From Betaproteobacteria bacterium (lineage in GTDB: Bacteria; Pseudomonadota; Gammaproteobacteria; Burkholderiales; Burkholderiaceae_F): a DNA stretch of 61,466 bases. The stretch is taken from NCBI GenBank assembly GCA_005882215.1, contig VBCK01000118.1, forward strand, positions 1 through 61,466, given 5' to 3'. Positions within the stretch are counted from its first letter, which is position 1, and each line of letters opens with the position of its first letter. The notes under the pieces were generated by a model that was given only the letters and a program-made list of their open reading frames with translations, was not told where the DNA came from and did no database searches. Positions 1-8,975 of this stretch are shown here, piece after piece. Position numbers and translations under genes: made by a program.

Positions 1-2
1 CC

Positions 3-101
3 TACGACACACAGGGCGCGGACTGGAATAACGAAGTGTTCCCGGCGCTGCGTGACCTTCGCAGCGTGCTGGCCCGCTGCGGGAGCCCGATCAAGACCTG
101 A
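3..101 (+). CDS. C-terminal end of an unidentified protein (partial)
   Basis: The window opens inside a frame that reads 32 codons to a TGA, ending in LARCGSPIKT. Codon composition is typical of the GC-rich coding regions around it. The fragment is too short to assign to a family. It converges on the broken depolymerase gene that follows on the other strand. An A8 run at about 111-118 lies between short complementary CGCGA/TCGCG arms just after the stop, but it is not a convincing terminator. Confidence 0.4.
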   Translation, partial: YDTQGADWNNEVFPALRDLRSVLARCGSPIKT

Positions 102-212
102 GGCTTTCGCGAAAAAAAAGTCGCGGGCCTGTTCGGGTGCGTCGAAGTGCGGCCGATTGCCGAAGACGAGCAGAGGATGCACGCGCTCGGGTTCGCGTTG
201 CGCGCGGAAACG

Positions 213-1449
213 TCAGTGCAGCGGCCCGCAGCTCGGTGAATTCGTCCAGGTCGAGCCGCACAGGTACAGCGTGAAACTCGCCAGATAGCCGTATTCCTGT
301 CCGAGCTGCAGATACTGCGCGACGGTGATCCGCCCGGCGAGGTAGTGCCCGAGCGCACTCGCGCTGACCTTCTGCGAGTACGGCACGGTGCTCGCGGTCG
401 TGGCGCTGACCGCGGCGGAGCGGCCGCTTTCGCCCGCCGCATCGAGCGCGGACACCGAATAGCTGTGCGTGGTGGCGGGGGCGAGCCCGCCATCGGTGAA
501 TGATGTCGCGATGGTCGATTGCACCCTGCCGTCGTCGCGATACACGTTGTAGCCGGTCGCGCCTGCGCTTGCGCTCCAGCCCAGGGTGATCGAATCGCTC
601 GTCGTACCGGTGACGGTCACCTGGGTCGGGGTTGGCGGCACGCCGCCGCCGGAACCGGCGGGCGGTTGTCCGGCGAGGATGCGATCGACCATCGCGACGA
701 TGGCCTTTGCCTGAACGCCGGTCTTCTGGTCGAAATCCGCGCCGTACCAGCCGATCCAGTCCCAGCAGCCATTCGGATTCGGCAGCGACCCGCTCGCGGC
801 CGTCGCGTGGACCGAGTTGTCCGCGACCGCCTGCGGATACAGCACGATGATGTCGTTCGTGTCGGCCCAGCGGTTATAGCCGGCGTTGTTCAGGAACTCG
901 GCCCCGATGCTGGCGTATCCCTGCAGGCAACCGTGCAGCGCGACGTGGAGCCGGCATTGCTGGCCGGCAGCGCAGTGAGTCGGCACGTAGAGCCAGCCGG
1001 CCGCATCCATTCCGTGCCCGGCGGCGATGAATTCGGTCTGGTCGAACCGGACCAGGCTTCCGCCCAGGGTGCCGCCGTTGCGCGCATTGAGCGGGCCGTG
1101 GATCCATTGCAAGGCCGCACCCGCGCCATCGAAATGGCAGTTGCTGATGTACGGCGAGGTCGAGATGTTGCAGGCGTTGTCGCCGCTGCCGTCGAAGTCG
1201 GTCGGGAAGGTGTGGACCGCGGTGCTGGTGTTGTCGTACTTCACGTTTGCGGCGGAAACGAACTGTCCGGTGCCGTTGCAGCGCGAAGAAGCCGCCCGAG
1301 GACAGGCCCGATACCGAGACCCCGGCACGATCCACGTTGTAGGAAGCCAGAGCGGCGGCAGACTGCGCCCGGGCCGAGACAGCGCCGCTCACCAGCGCAA
1401 GCGCCAGGTACAAGGCGCGCGCACGCGGTCGCGCAACATCGGCAGGCAT
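213..1449 (-). pseudogene. Extracellular poly(3-hydroxybutyrate) depolymerase, broken by internal deletion/frameshift
   Basis: The gene starts at an ATG at 1449 behind a strong GGGGAGGAG ribosome site, with a signal peptide (ALYLALALVSGAVSARA). It reaches the lipase box GLSSGGFFA (catalytic Ser near 1300) in one frame. At about 1275-1285 the homology jumps to another frame (NGTGQFVSAANVKYD), skipping what in this family is roughly 70-100 residues that include the catalytic Asp. The second frame continues with the HTFPTDF and HGCLQG regions, a fibronectin type III domain (about 100 residues) and a C-terminal segment ending NSPSCGPLH. In intact relatives the enzyme is secreted and hydrolyses PHB granules. 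As written, no functional enzyme can be made. The alternative explanation is a sequencing or assembly deletion. Confidence 0.8.
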
Positions 1450-1916
1450 GGACTCCTCCCCTCGCACTCGGGTCGTCGCGTGCCGAGCACCGCGCGCAGG
1501 CAGGCGTTCCGTGAGGATTCTTCCTTGCCGCGAATGCGCGCCAGGCGTCGCGATCGGCCGCGCTCGATCGGTCGAGCGCACCAGGGCCGTCAAGCTAGCA
1601 GCCGCCCGCGGCGGCGTACATCGCTCTTGAGGACTAGCTGTGAAGCGTCAAGAGGCGAGCGCCGCGCACCGCAACTCACAGCCTGCATCTTCGATGCTGC
1701 CGCGCCGATCACGGGCGACCCGATCAGGGTCGTTCGACACGGGCAGCTTCTCGATGTCGCTGTGGAGGCCGGCTCAACATCGACAACGCGGGGCCTGCTG
1801 CGCGCGTTCGACTCAATTCATCTTGCCCCTTCAGGCACAATCCCGTCCGTTCCCTGACAGCTGGACCGCTTCGCTCGTACCCAACCGCGACGATGATCGA
1901 CCCAAGGAGCGACCTC
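1450..1916. other. Divergent intergenic region, phaZ remnant / mesD-like gene
   Basis: These 467 bases separate the divergent starts. I see the phaZ ribosome site at the left edge (GGAGG on the minus strand at about 1452-1460) and AAGGAG at 1904-1909 that fixes the GTG start of the next gene. No riboswitch, tRNA or convincing sigma-70 or sigma-54 promoter was recognised. Short frames that cross it have poor codon use and no recognisable motifs. Confidence 0.5.
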
Positions 1917-2954
1917 GTGCCCCAGGACTTCCAGACCTGCATCGCAGGCAGCCTGCCCAAACCGGCCTGGCTTTCTGAAACGCGCAAGCTGTGGCCGCAG
2001 TGGAAGGCGCAAGGGCCGGAACTGGCGCAGGCCAAACTGGATGCGACCCTGCTATGGGTCAAGGCGCAGGAGGATGCGGGACTCTCCATCATTGGCGATG
2101 GCGAGCAGTCCCGCCAGCATTTCGTGCATGGCTTTCTGGAGCGCGTCGAAGGCATCGATTTCGAGCACAAGGTCACGATGGGCATCCGTGATGGCCGCTA
2201 CGACGCCGAGGTTCCGCAGGTGGTGGCGCCCGTCGCACTGAAGGGCAGGGTGCACGACGTCGAAGCGCGTTTCTTGCGGGCGCACACGCGCCACCAGATC
2301 AAGTTCACGCTGCCAGGCCCGATGACCATCGTCGATACCGTGGCGGACCGCTTCTACCGCGACAAGGTGGCCATGGCCTTTGCCTTTGCGGCGCTTCTGA
2401 ACCAGGAGGCGCTGGCCCTGCAGGCGGACGGCGTCGACATCATTCAGTTTGACGAACCGGCTTTCAACGTCTACATGAAGGACGCGGCGGACTGGGGTGT
2501 GCGCGCGCTCGAGCGGTCCGCGCAGGGGCTCGGCTGCGTCACAGCGGTTCACATTTGCTACGGCTACGGCATCAAGGCGAATGTTGAGTGGAAACAGTCC
2601 CTGGGCACCGAGTGGCGCCAATATGAAGCGATTTTCCCCGCCCTGGCCAAGTCCAGCATCCAGCGAGTCAGTCTCGAGTTTTGTCATTCTCACGTTCCAC
2701 CCGATTTGATGAAGCTGCTGGACGGCAAGGATGTGATGGTGGGCGTGATCGATGTCGCGAGCGCCGCGGTCGAGACGCCGCACGAGGTCGCCGATACCAT
2801 CGGCCGCGCACTCCAGTTCGTTCCCAAGGCGAAGCTCTACCCCTGCACCAACTGCGGTATGGCGCCGATGGATCGCAACGTGGCGCTCGGCAAACTGCAG
2901 GCCCTGGCCCAGGGCGCCGCGCTAGCGCGTGAGCGCTATCTGGATCGTTCTTGA
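1917..2954 (+). CDS. Core-type cobalamin-independent methionine synthase (MesD-like)
   Basis: A 345-residue relative of the catalytic half of MetE. It carries the family opening AGSLPKP, IIGDGEQSRQHF, the LPGPMT loop, IIQFDEPAF, and zinc-ligand positions AVHICYGYG (His and Cys), SLE (Glu) and TNCGM (Cys). Full MetE is about 750 residues, so this is a core enzyme without the folate-binding N-terminal half. It most resembles the MesD family, which transfers a methyl group to homocysteine. A GTG start is chosen because AAGGAG lies 7 bases upstream. An in-frame ATG at 1893 has no ribosome site. MesD usually sits beside mesX (DUF1852), and no such gene is next to this one. Exact family assignment is by memory of motifs. 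Confidence 0.85.
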   Translation: MPQDFQTCIAGSLPKPAWLSETRKLWPQWKAQGPELAQAKLDATLLWVKAQEDAGLSIIGDGEQSRQHFVHGFLERVEGIDFEHKVTMGIRDGRYDAEVPQVVAPVALKGRVHDVEARFLRAHTRHQIKFTLPGPMTIVDTVADRFYRDKVAMAFAFAALLNQEALALQADGVDIIQFDEPAFNVYMKDAADWGVRALERSAQGLGCVTAVHICYGYGIKANVEWKQSLGTEWRQYEAIFPALAKSSIQRVSLEFCHSHVPPDLMKLLDGKDVMVGVIDVASAAVETPHEVADTIGRALQFVPKAKLYPCTNCGMAPMDRNVALGKLQALAQGAALARERYLDRS

Positions 2955-3155
2955 GGGCTAGCGCCGTCGCCTCGACGGGTGCGTGTTTGTGCCTGCTCGC
3001 GCGCAAATGGTTCAACGCGCGGCATAGCCGATGCTTGGAGGGTGGCGCGACGCCTGAACGGCGCGAGGCCGAATGGCTTTGTGTTGCAATGAACCATTCC
3101 ATCGGCGGGTGGCACTCACCTTGAAAATTTCGTTCGCCTTCAAGGGAGATCACCG

Positions 3156-4292
3156 ATGGATTCCGATCGTGCAATCACAGCAAGCATTTTAGGTGTCGCT
3201 TGTGTCCTGGCCCTGGCCGGATGTGGCGGCGGCGGCAGTAGCGGCAGTCCGATGGCCCAGCCGACGACCGCGATGACCGACACGGCCCTGGCGTCGAACG
3301 GGGTCATCGCTGCCGCTCATACCGACAGCAACCTGCTGAACGCCTGGGGCCTGGCGGCCGCCCCCGGCGGTCCCTTCTGGATCGCCGACAACAACAGCAA
3401 CAAATCGACCCTCTACGATGGCAACGGCACGCCCCAGTCGCTGGTGGTCAGCATTCCGGCTGGCGCCAACGGCCCCGCCAATCCGACCGGCCAGGTCTAC
3501 AACGGTACGACCGACTTCGTCATCACGACCAGTACAGGTTCGGCGCCGGCGCAGTTCATCTTTTCGGGTGAGGGCGGAACGATCACGGGCTGGGCACAAA
3601 GCGTGAGCGGTATGACGGCGACCATCGCGTACGACGACGCAGCCGGCGGCGCGGTCTACAAGGGCCTGGCGCTCGCCAACAACGGCAGCGCGAATCACCT
3701 GTATGCGACCGACCTGCATAACGCCAAGATCGACGTGTTCGATACGCACTTCCAAAAGGTGACCCTGTCCGGAACGTTTGCGGACCCGATGATCCCGGCC
3801 GGCTTTGCGCCGTTCGGCATCCAGCTGATCAACAACCAGCTGTACGTCACGTACGCCAAGCAGGACGCGACGGCGCATGACGAAACGCTCGGTGCCGGAC
3901 TCGGCTACGTCAACGTGTTCGACGTCAACGGCAACCTGGTCAAGCGCTTTGCTTCGGCGGGCGCGCTCAATGCTCCCTGGGGGATCGCGCTCGCGCCGTC
4001 AGGGTTCGGGTCGGCCGCAGGAAAGTTGCTGATCGGCAATTTTGGAGACGGGATCATCAACACGTTCGATCCGGCCATGGCAACCCACCTGGGCTCCATC
4101 AGCCTGGGCAGCGGCAAGCAGCTCGCCGTTCCGGGCTTGTGGGCGCTGGCATTCGGCAATGGTACGGCCAGTCAGCCCACCGGCGCGCTGTTCTACACCG
4201 CCGGCCCGAACAATCAGGTGGACGGAGTGTTCGGCCGCGTTGACGTCGTGACAAGCACCATGCCGCCGCCGTGTACGGGCTACGGCTGCTGA
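3156..4292 (+). CDS. TIGR03118-family secreted lipoprotein
   Basis: A 378-residue protein with a lipoprotein signal (VACVLALAGCGGGG; lipidated Cys about residue 23) followed by a Gly/Ser linker. Repeated blade-like segments such as LLNAWGLA, FWIADNN, LYATDLHNAKIDVFD, APFGIQ and APWGIAL predict an NHL-type beta-propeller. The pattern matches the conserved hypothetical family TIGR03118. The C-terminus has a Cys-x4-Cys tail (PPPCTGYGC) and no PEP-CTERM anchor. AAGGGAG stands 7-13 bases before the ATG. Function is unknown; an envelope or extracellular location is inferred from the lipobox. Confidence 0.8.
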   Translation: MDSDRAITASILGVACVLALAGCGGGGSSGSPMAQPTTAMTDTALASNGVIAAAHTDSNLLNAWGLAAAPGGPFWIADNNSNKSTLYDGNGTPQSLVVSIPAGANGPANPTGQVYNGTTDFVITTSTGSAPAQFIFSGEGGTITGWAQSVSGMTATIAYDDAAGGAVYKGLALANNGSANHLYATDLHNAKIDVFDTHFQKVTLSGTFADPMIPAGFAPFGIQLINNQLYVTYAKQDATAHDETLGAGLGYVNVFDVNGNLVKRFASAGALNAPWGIALAPSGFGSAAGKLLIGNFGDGIINTFDPAMATHLGSISLGSGKQLAVPGLWALAFGNGTASQPTGALFYTAGPNNQVDGVFGRVDVVTSTMPPPCTGYGC

Positions 4293-4367
4293 CGATCGGA
4301 GACGGCGCGCTTTTCCAGGACGTTCGGGGCACAATCGCGCTGCCGCGACCATCCAGGAGTGACCACG

Positions 4368-5195
4368 ATGCCCGCACGACGACCCGGCGTTTCCGACAAG
4401 CGGCGCGCCTTCTTCGAGTTGCATCGAAGCGGGTGCTTCGTAATCCCCAATCCCTGGGACGTGGGAAGTGCGCGCTACCTTCAGTTGCTCGGCTTCAAGG
4501 CGCTGGCCACGACGAGTTCCGGCTTCGCATGGACGCAGGGCCTGCGCGACGGCGGCATCACGCGCGAGCAGGCCTTATCGCATCTGAGCGAGCTCGTTGC
4601 GGCGACGGACGTTCCGGTGAACGCCGATTTCCAGGACGGCTTCGGGCGCGAACCGCGCGATGTCGGCGAGAGTGTGCGTCTGGCCGTAGAGACGGGCATC
4701 GCAGGGCTGTCGATCGAGGATTCGACCGGCGACGCGGCCCGGCCGCTGTACGAGCTGGACAACGCGGTGGCGCGGCTGCGCGCTGCGCGCAACGCGATCG
4801 ACAAGTCCGGCGGCGACGTGTTGCTGGTTGGCCGCGCCGAGTGCTTCCTGGTCGGTCGGCCCGACCTGGAAGAGACGCTCGCAAGGTTGAAGGCCTACGC
4901 GCAGGCGGGCGCCGACTGCCTGTACGCGCCTGGCATCCGTACGCGCGAGCAGATCGCCGCCGTGGTGGCGGGGGTCGCGCCGAAGCCCGTCAATCTGCTG
5001 ATCGGTCATCCGAGCGAGCTGACCGTCGCGCAGGTCGCAGCGCTCGGGGTTCGGCGCGTCAGCGTCGGCGGTGCGCTGGCGCGCTCGGCCTGGGGCGCAT
5101 TCATGCGATCGGCCAGGCTGATCGCCGAGGAAGGAAGGTTCGACGGCTTCGGCGATCCAACGCCCAGTCACCAGCAGGTCGATTCGCTCTTTTGA
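4368..5195 (+). CDS. Isocitrate lyase/PEP mutase family protein
   Basis: 275 residues of the ICL/PEPM TIM-barrel superfamily. FVIPNPWDVGSARYL, VPVNADFQDGFG (metal-binding Asp), LSIEDSTGD and VGRAECF are typical of the oxaloacetate decarboxylase/2-methylisocitrate lyase-like branch that cleaves or hydrolyses C-C or P-C bonds of oxo-acids. The Cys-containing KKCGH loop of true isocitrate lyase is absent, so it is not AceA. The ATG at 4368 is chosen because AGGAG at 4355-4359 sits 8 bases upstream; a GTG inside that motif is not credible. Only 75 bases separate it from the lipoprotein gene, and it converges on opgH. The substrate cannot be told from sequence. Confidence 0.85.
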   Translation: MPARRPGVSDKRRAFFELHRSGCFVIPNPWDVGSARYLQLLGFKALATTSSGFAWTQGLRDGGITREQALSHLSELVAATDVPVNADFQDGFGREPRDVGESVRLAVETGIAGLSIEDSTGDAARPLYELDNAVARLRAARNAIDKSGGDVLLVGRAECFLVGRPDLEETLARLKAYAQAGADCLYAPGIRTREQIAAVVAGVAPKPVNLLIGHPSELTVAQVAALGVRRVSVGGALARSAWGAFMRSARLIAEEGRFDGFGDPTPSHQQVDSLF

Positions 5196-5205
5196 TCGCC
5201 GCAGG

Positions 5206-7203
5206 TCATCCCATCAGCTTGAACAAGCCGGAGGCGGGCTGCTCCTCCGGTGTGAGCAGCAGGCGACTCGCCAGCAGACGCCGGCCCAGCGTCGAACGGC
5301 TCGTCAGCACGGTCAGCGGTACCGCCAGCAGCAGCGGCAGGCCCGTGGGCAGCAGCAGCACGATGGCCTGAGGCTGCAGCAACAGTCCGCAGCCGGCCAC
5401 GCAGGCGGCGGCCGCGCCGATCAAGCCGAAACGGCGCGCGGCGTCGCTCCAGCCGATGTCCTCGGCTTCGCGCGAAGGCGATCTCCAATCGAGCTTCAGG
5501 CCCGTCAGCGCGGCCACGACGAACAGCGTGTGCGCGACCATCCGCACCGGCGCCTGCAGCACCGAAAGACCGCCCTCGAGCAAGGTGCCGCGCAGCAGCG
5601 CGCTGGTGCCGCCGTAGGACCCCTGCTCGCGCCGCATCACGATGGCCAGCACACCGATCGGGCGCGGCAGCGCCAGCATCAGCGTCGTGGCGAGCCACAG
5701 CGCGGCCAGCTCGCGCGGCACATCGCGCAGTGACGCGAAGGCGGGTGGGTTGCCGAAGACCCATAGACAGGCACCGAGCAGCACGAAGGCCAGCCACAGG
5801 GGTGCCGACAGGTACGAAAACGCACCGGTCAGCAGCATCGCGCGGTGCACGCCGTGCAGCCCGGGCTCCGCGAGCAGGCGCGCGTTCTGCAGGTTTCCCT
5901 GGCACCAGCGGCGGTCGCGCTGCAGCTCTTCCAGCAGGTTGGGGGGCTGCTGCTCGTAGCTGCCGTACAGATCGTGCACCAGCCACACGTGGTAGCCGGC
6001 GCGCCGCATCAGCGCTGCCTCGACGAAGTCGTGCGACAGGATTTCGCCGCTCAGGCCCCCGTGGCCAGCCAGCGGCGCCAGCGCGCAGTGCCGCATGAAC
6101 GGCTCGACGCGGATGATCGCGTTATGCCCCCAGTAGTGCGATTCGCCGAGCTGCCAGTACTGCATGCCGGCGGTAAAAAGGCGCCCGGCCACACGGCCGG
6201 CGAACTGCTGTGAACGTGCGTGCAGGGTCGTCAGACCGCAGGCGAGTGGCGCCGTCTGCAGGATGCCGGCGCGCGGATTGGCCTCCATCAGGCGCACCAG
6301 TTGCAGCACACACTCACCGCTCATTACGCTGTCGGCATCCAGAACGATCATGTACCGATAGTCGCGGCCCCAGCGGCGGCAGAAGTCGGCCACGTTGCCC
6401 GCCTTGCGTTTCGTTCGGCGCCGGCGCCAGCGGTAGTAGATCCGGATGTCGGCGCCGAATTCGTCGCGCAGCTGGGCCCAGGCGGCGGCTTCGGCGGCGC
6501 GAATCGCAGGGTCGCCGGAATCGGACAGCAGAAAGACGTCGAACAGACGCGCCGCGCCGGTGGTCGCCAGCGACCGGCAGGTGGCGCGCAGACCGGCGAG
6601 CACGGCGGACACCTGTTCATTGCAGATCGGCATGATGATTGCCGTGCGCGCGTGCTCGCCGATGGGGCGGTCACGGGCCGATGCGGCCGACATCGCGTGC
6701 CGGTCGCCGCGCCACAGTACGCGGAAGCCCATCATCGCGGTGAAGAAGCCGGCCGACACCCACGCGAACAACAGGCCAAACAGGCCGATCTGAACCAGGC
6801 GCAAAGACCCGCTGTGATGCGACGGCAGCGCATGCGCCAGCAGCGCCGTCGCGCCGCCGGCCGAGAGTGCGACCAGAACCAGCAGCACCGCACGGCGGCG
6901 GGAGGCGGCACGCTGCCAGGCCGGCTCCGCCGCGGCGGGCGCGTCGGCGCCGCCACGTCGCACTCCCTGGCGCGCCCGCGCCGCGTCCCCGATGCCGCCG
7001 GCAACGCCTCGCGCTCGCGGGCGTAGCAGCGCTGCCAACGTGGCGTCGCCGATGCTGCGAGCGAAGCCCCGCCACGGCCGTGCCGCCATCGAGGCGCGGT
7101 GGATCGGGGGCGCGCTTGCGCCAGGTACTGCGCGCCGTGCACGCGTGACGAGGCCTGTCGCAAGCGCGGTGGCGTTCAACCGGATGGGATGATCGTGGTC
7201 CAT
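5206..7203 (-). CDS. opgH: Glucans biosynthesis glucosyltransferase H
   Basis: An inner-membrane family-2 glycosyltransferase that polymerises UDP-glucose into the backbone of osmoregulated periplasmic glucans. 665 residues. An N-terminal Arg/Ala-rich cytoplasmic part and two membrane segments come before the catalytic domain: IIMPICNEQ, FLLSDSGD, VLDADSVMSG, LSHDFVEAALMRRAG and the QRDRRWCQGN processivity motif. Several C-terminal membrane helices follow. It is shorter than E. coli OpgH (about 850), mainly at the N-terminus. The ATG overlaps the end of opgG by 28 bases, so the two are translationally linked and share the sigma-54 promoter described upstream of opgG. Confidence 0.95.
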   Translation of the reverse strand: MDHDHPIRLNATALATGLVTRARRAVPGASAPPIHRASMAARPWRGFARSIGDATLAALLRPRARGVAGGIGDAARARQGVRRGGADAPAAAEPAWQRAASRRRAVLLVLVALSAGGATALLAHALPSHHSGSLRLVQIGLFGLLFAWVSAGFFTAMMGFRVLWRGDRHAMSAASARDRPIGEHARTAIIMPICNEQVSAVLAGLRATCRSLATTGAARLFDVFLLSDSGDPAIRAAEAAAWAQLRDEFGADIRIYYRWRRRRTKRKAGNVADFCRRWGRDYRYMIVLDADSVMSGECVLQLVRLMEANPRAGILQTAPLACGLTTLHARSQQFAGRVAGRLFTAGMQYWQLGESHYWGHNAIIRVEPFMRHCALAPLAGHGGLSGEILSHDFVEAALMRRAGYHVWLVHDLYGSYEQQPPNLLEELQRDRRWCQGNLQNARLLAEPGLHGVHRAMLLTGAFSYLSAPLWLAFVLLGACLWVFGNPPAFASLRDVPRELAALWLATTLMLALPRPIGVLAIVMRREQGSYGGTSALLRGTLLEGGLSVLQAPVRMVAHTLFVVAALTGLKLDWRSPSREAEDIGWSDAARRFGLIGAAAACVAGCGLLLQPQAIVLLLPTGLPLLLAVPLTVLTSRSTLGRRLLASRLLLTPEEQPASGLFKLMG

Positions 7204-8765
7204 GTTTCGGTCAGAGCCCTGTTTCCGTGTTGTAGAAAGGCGCGAAGCTCGACCGGCTGCGAGGATTGCAGCCGGTTCACGCGCACCGTCATGCGCCAGT
7301 CGCCGTTGGCCGGGTTGCGGTACGCGTTGGCCTCGACAACCTGAGCGTTGGTGCCTGCCGTTACGACGGCCTTCACGGCTGCGTCGGCGGCCAGGCCGCG
7401 CAGTGCGGGTCCGTCGAAGTCAACGACGTACTGGACTTCGCGCGGGTCCACCTTGCCGTTGGCCAGACCGTGGCCGAGCCTCGATTGCACGGCCCATCCG
7501 GCGGGCGGGCGCTGCTGGTGGTCGCCCTGCCAGTGCATCCGGTAGGCAACGTCCAGCGGCCTGCCGGCCTCTGGAATCCGGTCGGGCACCCAGTAGGCGA
7601 CGATGTTGTCATTGGCCTCGTTCGCTGTCGGCAGTTGCACCAGCTCGAGGCGCCCCGGTCCCCAGCGCCCCTGCGGAGCGATCCAGCAACTGGGCCGAAG
7701 CTCGTAGCGTGCCTCGGTGTCTTCGTAGCTCGAGAAGCGGCGCTCGCGCTGCATCAGGCCGAAGCCCTTCAGCTCGCGCGCTGCAAACGAGGTCACCAGC
7801 GGCTGCGCCGGGTTGATCAGGGGCCGCCATAGCCACTCGGCACCGCCCGCGCCATCCCCGAGGGCCATCATCAGGCCGTCGGAATCGTGCACCTGGGGGC
7901 GAAAGTCGCCCGCGTGCGGCTGGTTTGCGCCGTGCAGAAACATGCTGGTCAGCGGCGCTAGCCCCAGGGTGGTCACGGCGGCGCGCAGGTAAAGGCGCGC
8001 CTGCACGTCCACAACGGTGTCCTGGCCGGGTTTAAACGTGAACCGGTAGGCGCCGGCCGCCCGCGGCGAATCGAGCAGCGCGTGGATGACGAGCGACCTC
8101 GCCCCAGGCGCAGGGCGCTGCACCCAGAACTCGACAAAGCGCGGAAACTCCTCGCCCTGGGCCCCAATGGTGTCGATCGCGATGGCGCGCGCGGACATGC
8201 CGTAGCGCTGCCCCTGGCCGAGCGCGCGGAAGTAGGTGGCATCCAGAAACGCCACCAGCTCGTCCTTGTAGGACGGCGTATTCAGTGCGTAATGCACGCG
8301 AAGGCCGGCGAATCCGAGGTCGCCCCAACGCTGCGGCGACAGCCCGGTCGTGCCGTAATCGAAGTCGCGCGCGTCGAACGCGATGGGCCGGACGGCCCCG
8401 CCCGCGATTTCGTGGATGGCCAGCTGCTGCGTGTGCAGGTTCGCGCGGTGGAAGAACTGCAGCTCGAAGGGCAGGGCCCGGTCGCGCCAAAACGCCTTTT
8501 TCGGATCGAACCGAATGCCGCGGTACCCGTCGTAGCCGAGGCTTTTCAGTTCCTCTGGCAGTGCCGCGCTGACGGTCGCGTAAGGCCTGCTGGCCAGAGC
8601 GCGCGCCCGCTCCGCGACGTCGTCGAACCCGAAGGCGCGGGCGCCTCCGACAGGTCCCACCAGCAGAGCGGCACTGGCAAGCGCCGCCCGGACAGCGACG
8701 TTTCGCGTCAACGGGACGAAGGTCGGCGAGGGCAGTTGCGGCAGGGCAATGACGTGGCGGTCCAA
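7176..8765 (-). CDS. opgG: Glucans biosynthesis protein G (periplasmic)
   Basis: A 529-residue OpgG/MdoG protein, needed in the periplasm for glucan backbone release or branching. FGFDDVAERARALA marks the mature N-terminus and YDGYRGIRFDPKKAFW is the family signature. It is preceded by a signal peptide (AALASAALLVGPVGGARA). No ATG fits: the longest frame begins with TTG at 8765, and a second TTG at 8711 (LTRNVAVRAALAS) gives a tidier signal sequence. Neither has a strong ribosome site, so the start is uncertain. It is first in the opgGH operon, directly behind a perfect sigma-54 promoter. Confidence 0.95.
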   Translation of the reverse strand: MDRHVIALPQLPSPTFVPLTRNVAVRAALASAALLVGPVGGARAFGFDDVAERARALASRPYATVSAALPEELKSLGYDGYRGIRFDPKKAFWRDRALPFELQFFHRANLHTQQLAIHEIAGGAVRPIAFDARDFDYGTTGLSPQRWGDLGFAGLRVHYALNTPSYKDELVAFLDATYFRALGQGQRYGMSARAIAIDTIGAQGEEFPRFVEFWVQRPAPGARSLVIHALLDSPRAAGAYRFTFKPGQDTVVDVQARLYLRAAVTTLGLAPLTSMFLHGANQPHAGDFRPQVHDSDGLMMALGDGAGGAEWLWRPLINPAQPLVTSFAARELKGFGLMQRERRFSSYEDTEARYELRPSCWIAPQGRWGPGRLELVQLPTANEANDNIVAYWVPDRIPEAGRPLDVAYRMHWQGDHQQRPPAGWAVQSRLGHGLANGKVDPREVQYVVDFDGPALRGLAADAAVKAVVTAGTNAQVVEANAYRNPANGDWRMTVRVNRLQSSQPVELRAFLQHGNRALTETWTTIIPSG

Positions 8766-8800
8766 GTCGTCGGCAGGCGAGTTGCGCTCCCACTTATGGA

Positions 8801-8816
8801 AGCAATCCGCGTGCCA
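8801..8816 (-). promoter_or_regulatory. Sigma-54 (RpoN) promoter of opgGH
   Basis: The minus strand reads TGGCACGCGGATTGCT, matching the RpoN consensus TGGCACG-N4-TTGCW at every fixed position. The invariant GG (8815-8814) and GC (8803-8802) are exactly 10 bases apart. The predicted start near 8790 lies 25 bases before the first possible opgG start codon. Sigma-54 promoters need an enhancer-binding ATPase, and one, glrR, is the next gene upstream. Confidence 0.9.
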
Positions 8817-8833
8817 ACGTCAAATACTATTTA

Positions 8834-8846
8834 CATCAATAACTTA
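8834..8846. promoter_or_regulatory. IHF-like bending site between enhancer boxes and the sigma-54 promoter
   Basis: The plus strand reads CATCAATAACTTA, which fits WATCAANNNNTTR with one mismatch at the first base. It lies in the only AT-rich patch of this intergenic region, between the -24/-12 element and the upstream boxes, the normal place for IHF at RpoN promoters. Confidence 0.6.
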
Positions 8847-8907
8847 AATAGGACACGCCGAGCAGTGCTGGCGCAGCAGGCTGGCAGACCGCAAAACGAG
8901 GCTTTTC

Positions 8908-8925
8908 TGTCGCCAGACGGCGACA
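8908..8925. promoter_or_regulatory. GlrR-type enhancer box 1
   Basis: TGTCGCCAGACGGCGACA is a perfect inverted repeat (7-bp arms, 4-base centre) matching the TGTC-N10-GACA motif known for enterobacterial GlrR sites at glmY. It is centred about 114 bases upstream of the -12 element of the opgG promoter and lies just outside glrR itself. Confidence 0.75.
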
Positions 8926-8975
8926 ACCGGCCGGGGAGCCGGATGCAACTCTTTGAATCAGATTGCTTTCCGGCT

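Noticed and set aside
213-1593. Programmed frameshift explaining the split depolymerase
   Set aside because: The two frames cannot be joined by a single +1 or -1 slip because a long homologous block, including the catalytic Asp, is absent.
3110-3125. Sigma-54-like TGGCACTCACCTTGAA before the TIGR03118 lipoprotein gene
   Set aside because: The -12 GC is replaced by GA, a near-invariant position, and no enhancer box or IHF-like site stands upstream.
7176-7203. Frameshift between opgG and opgH
   Set aside because: The 28-base overlap leaves both proteins complete; it is ordinary translational coupling.
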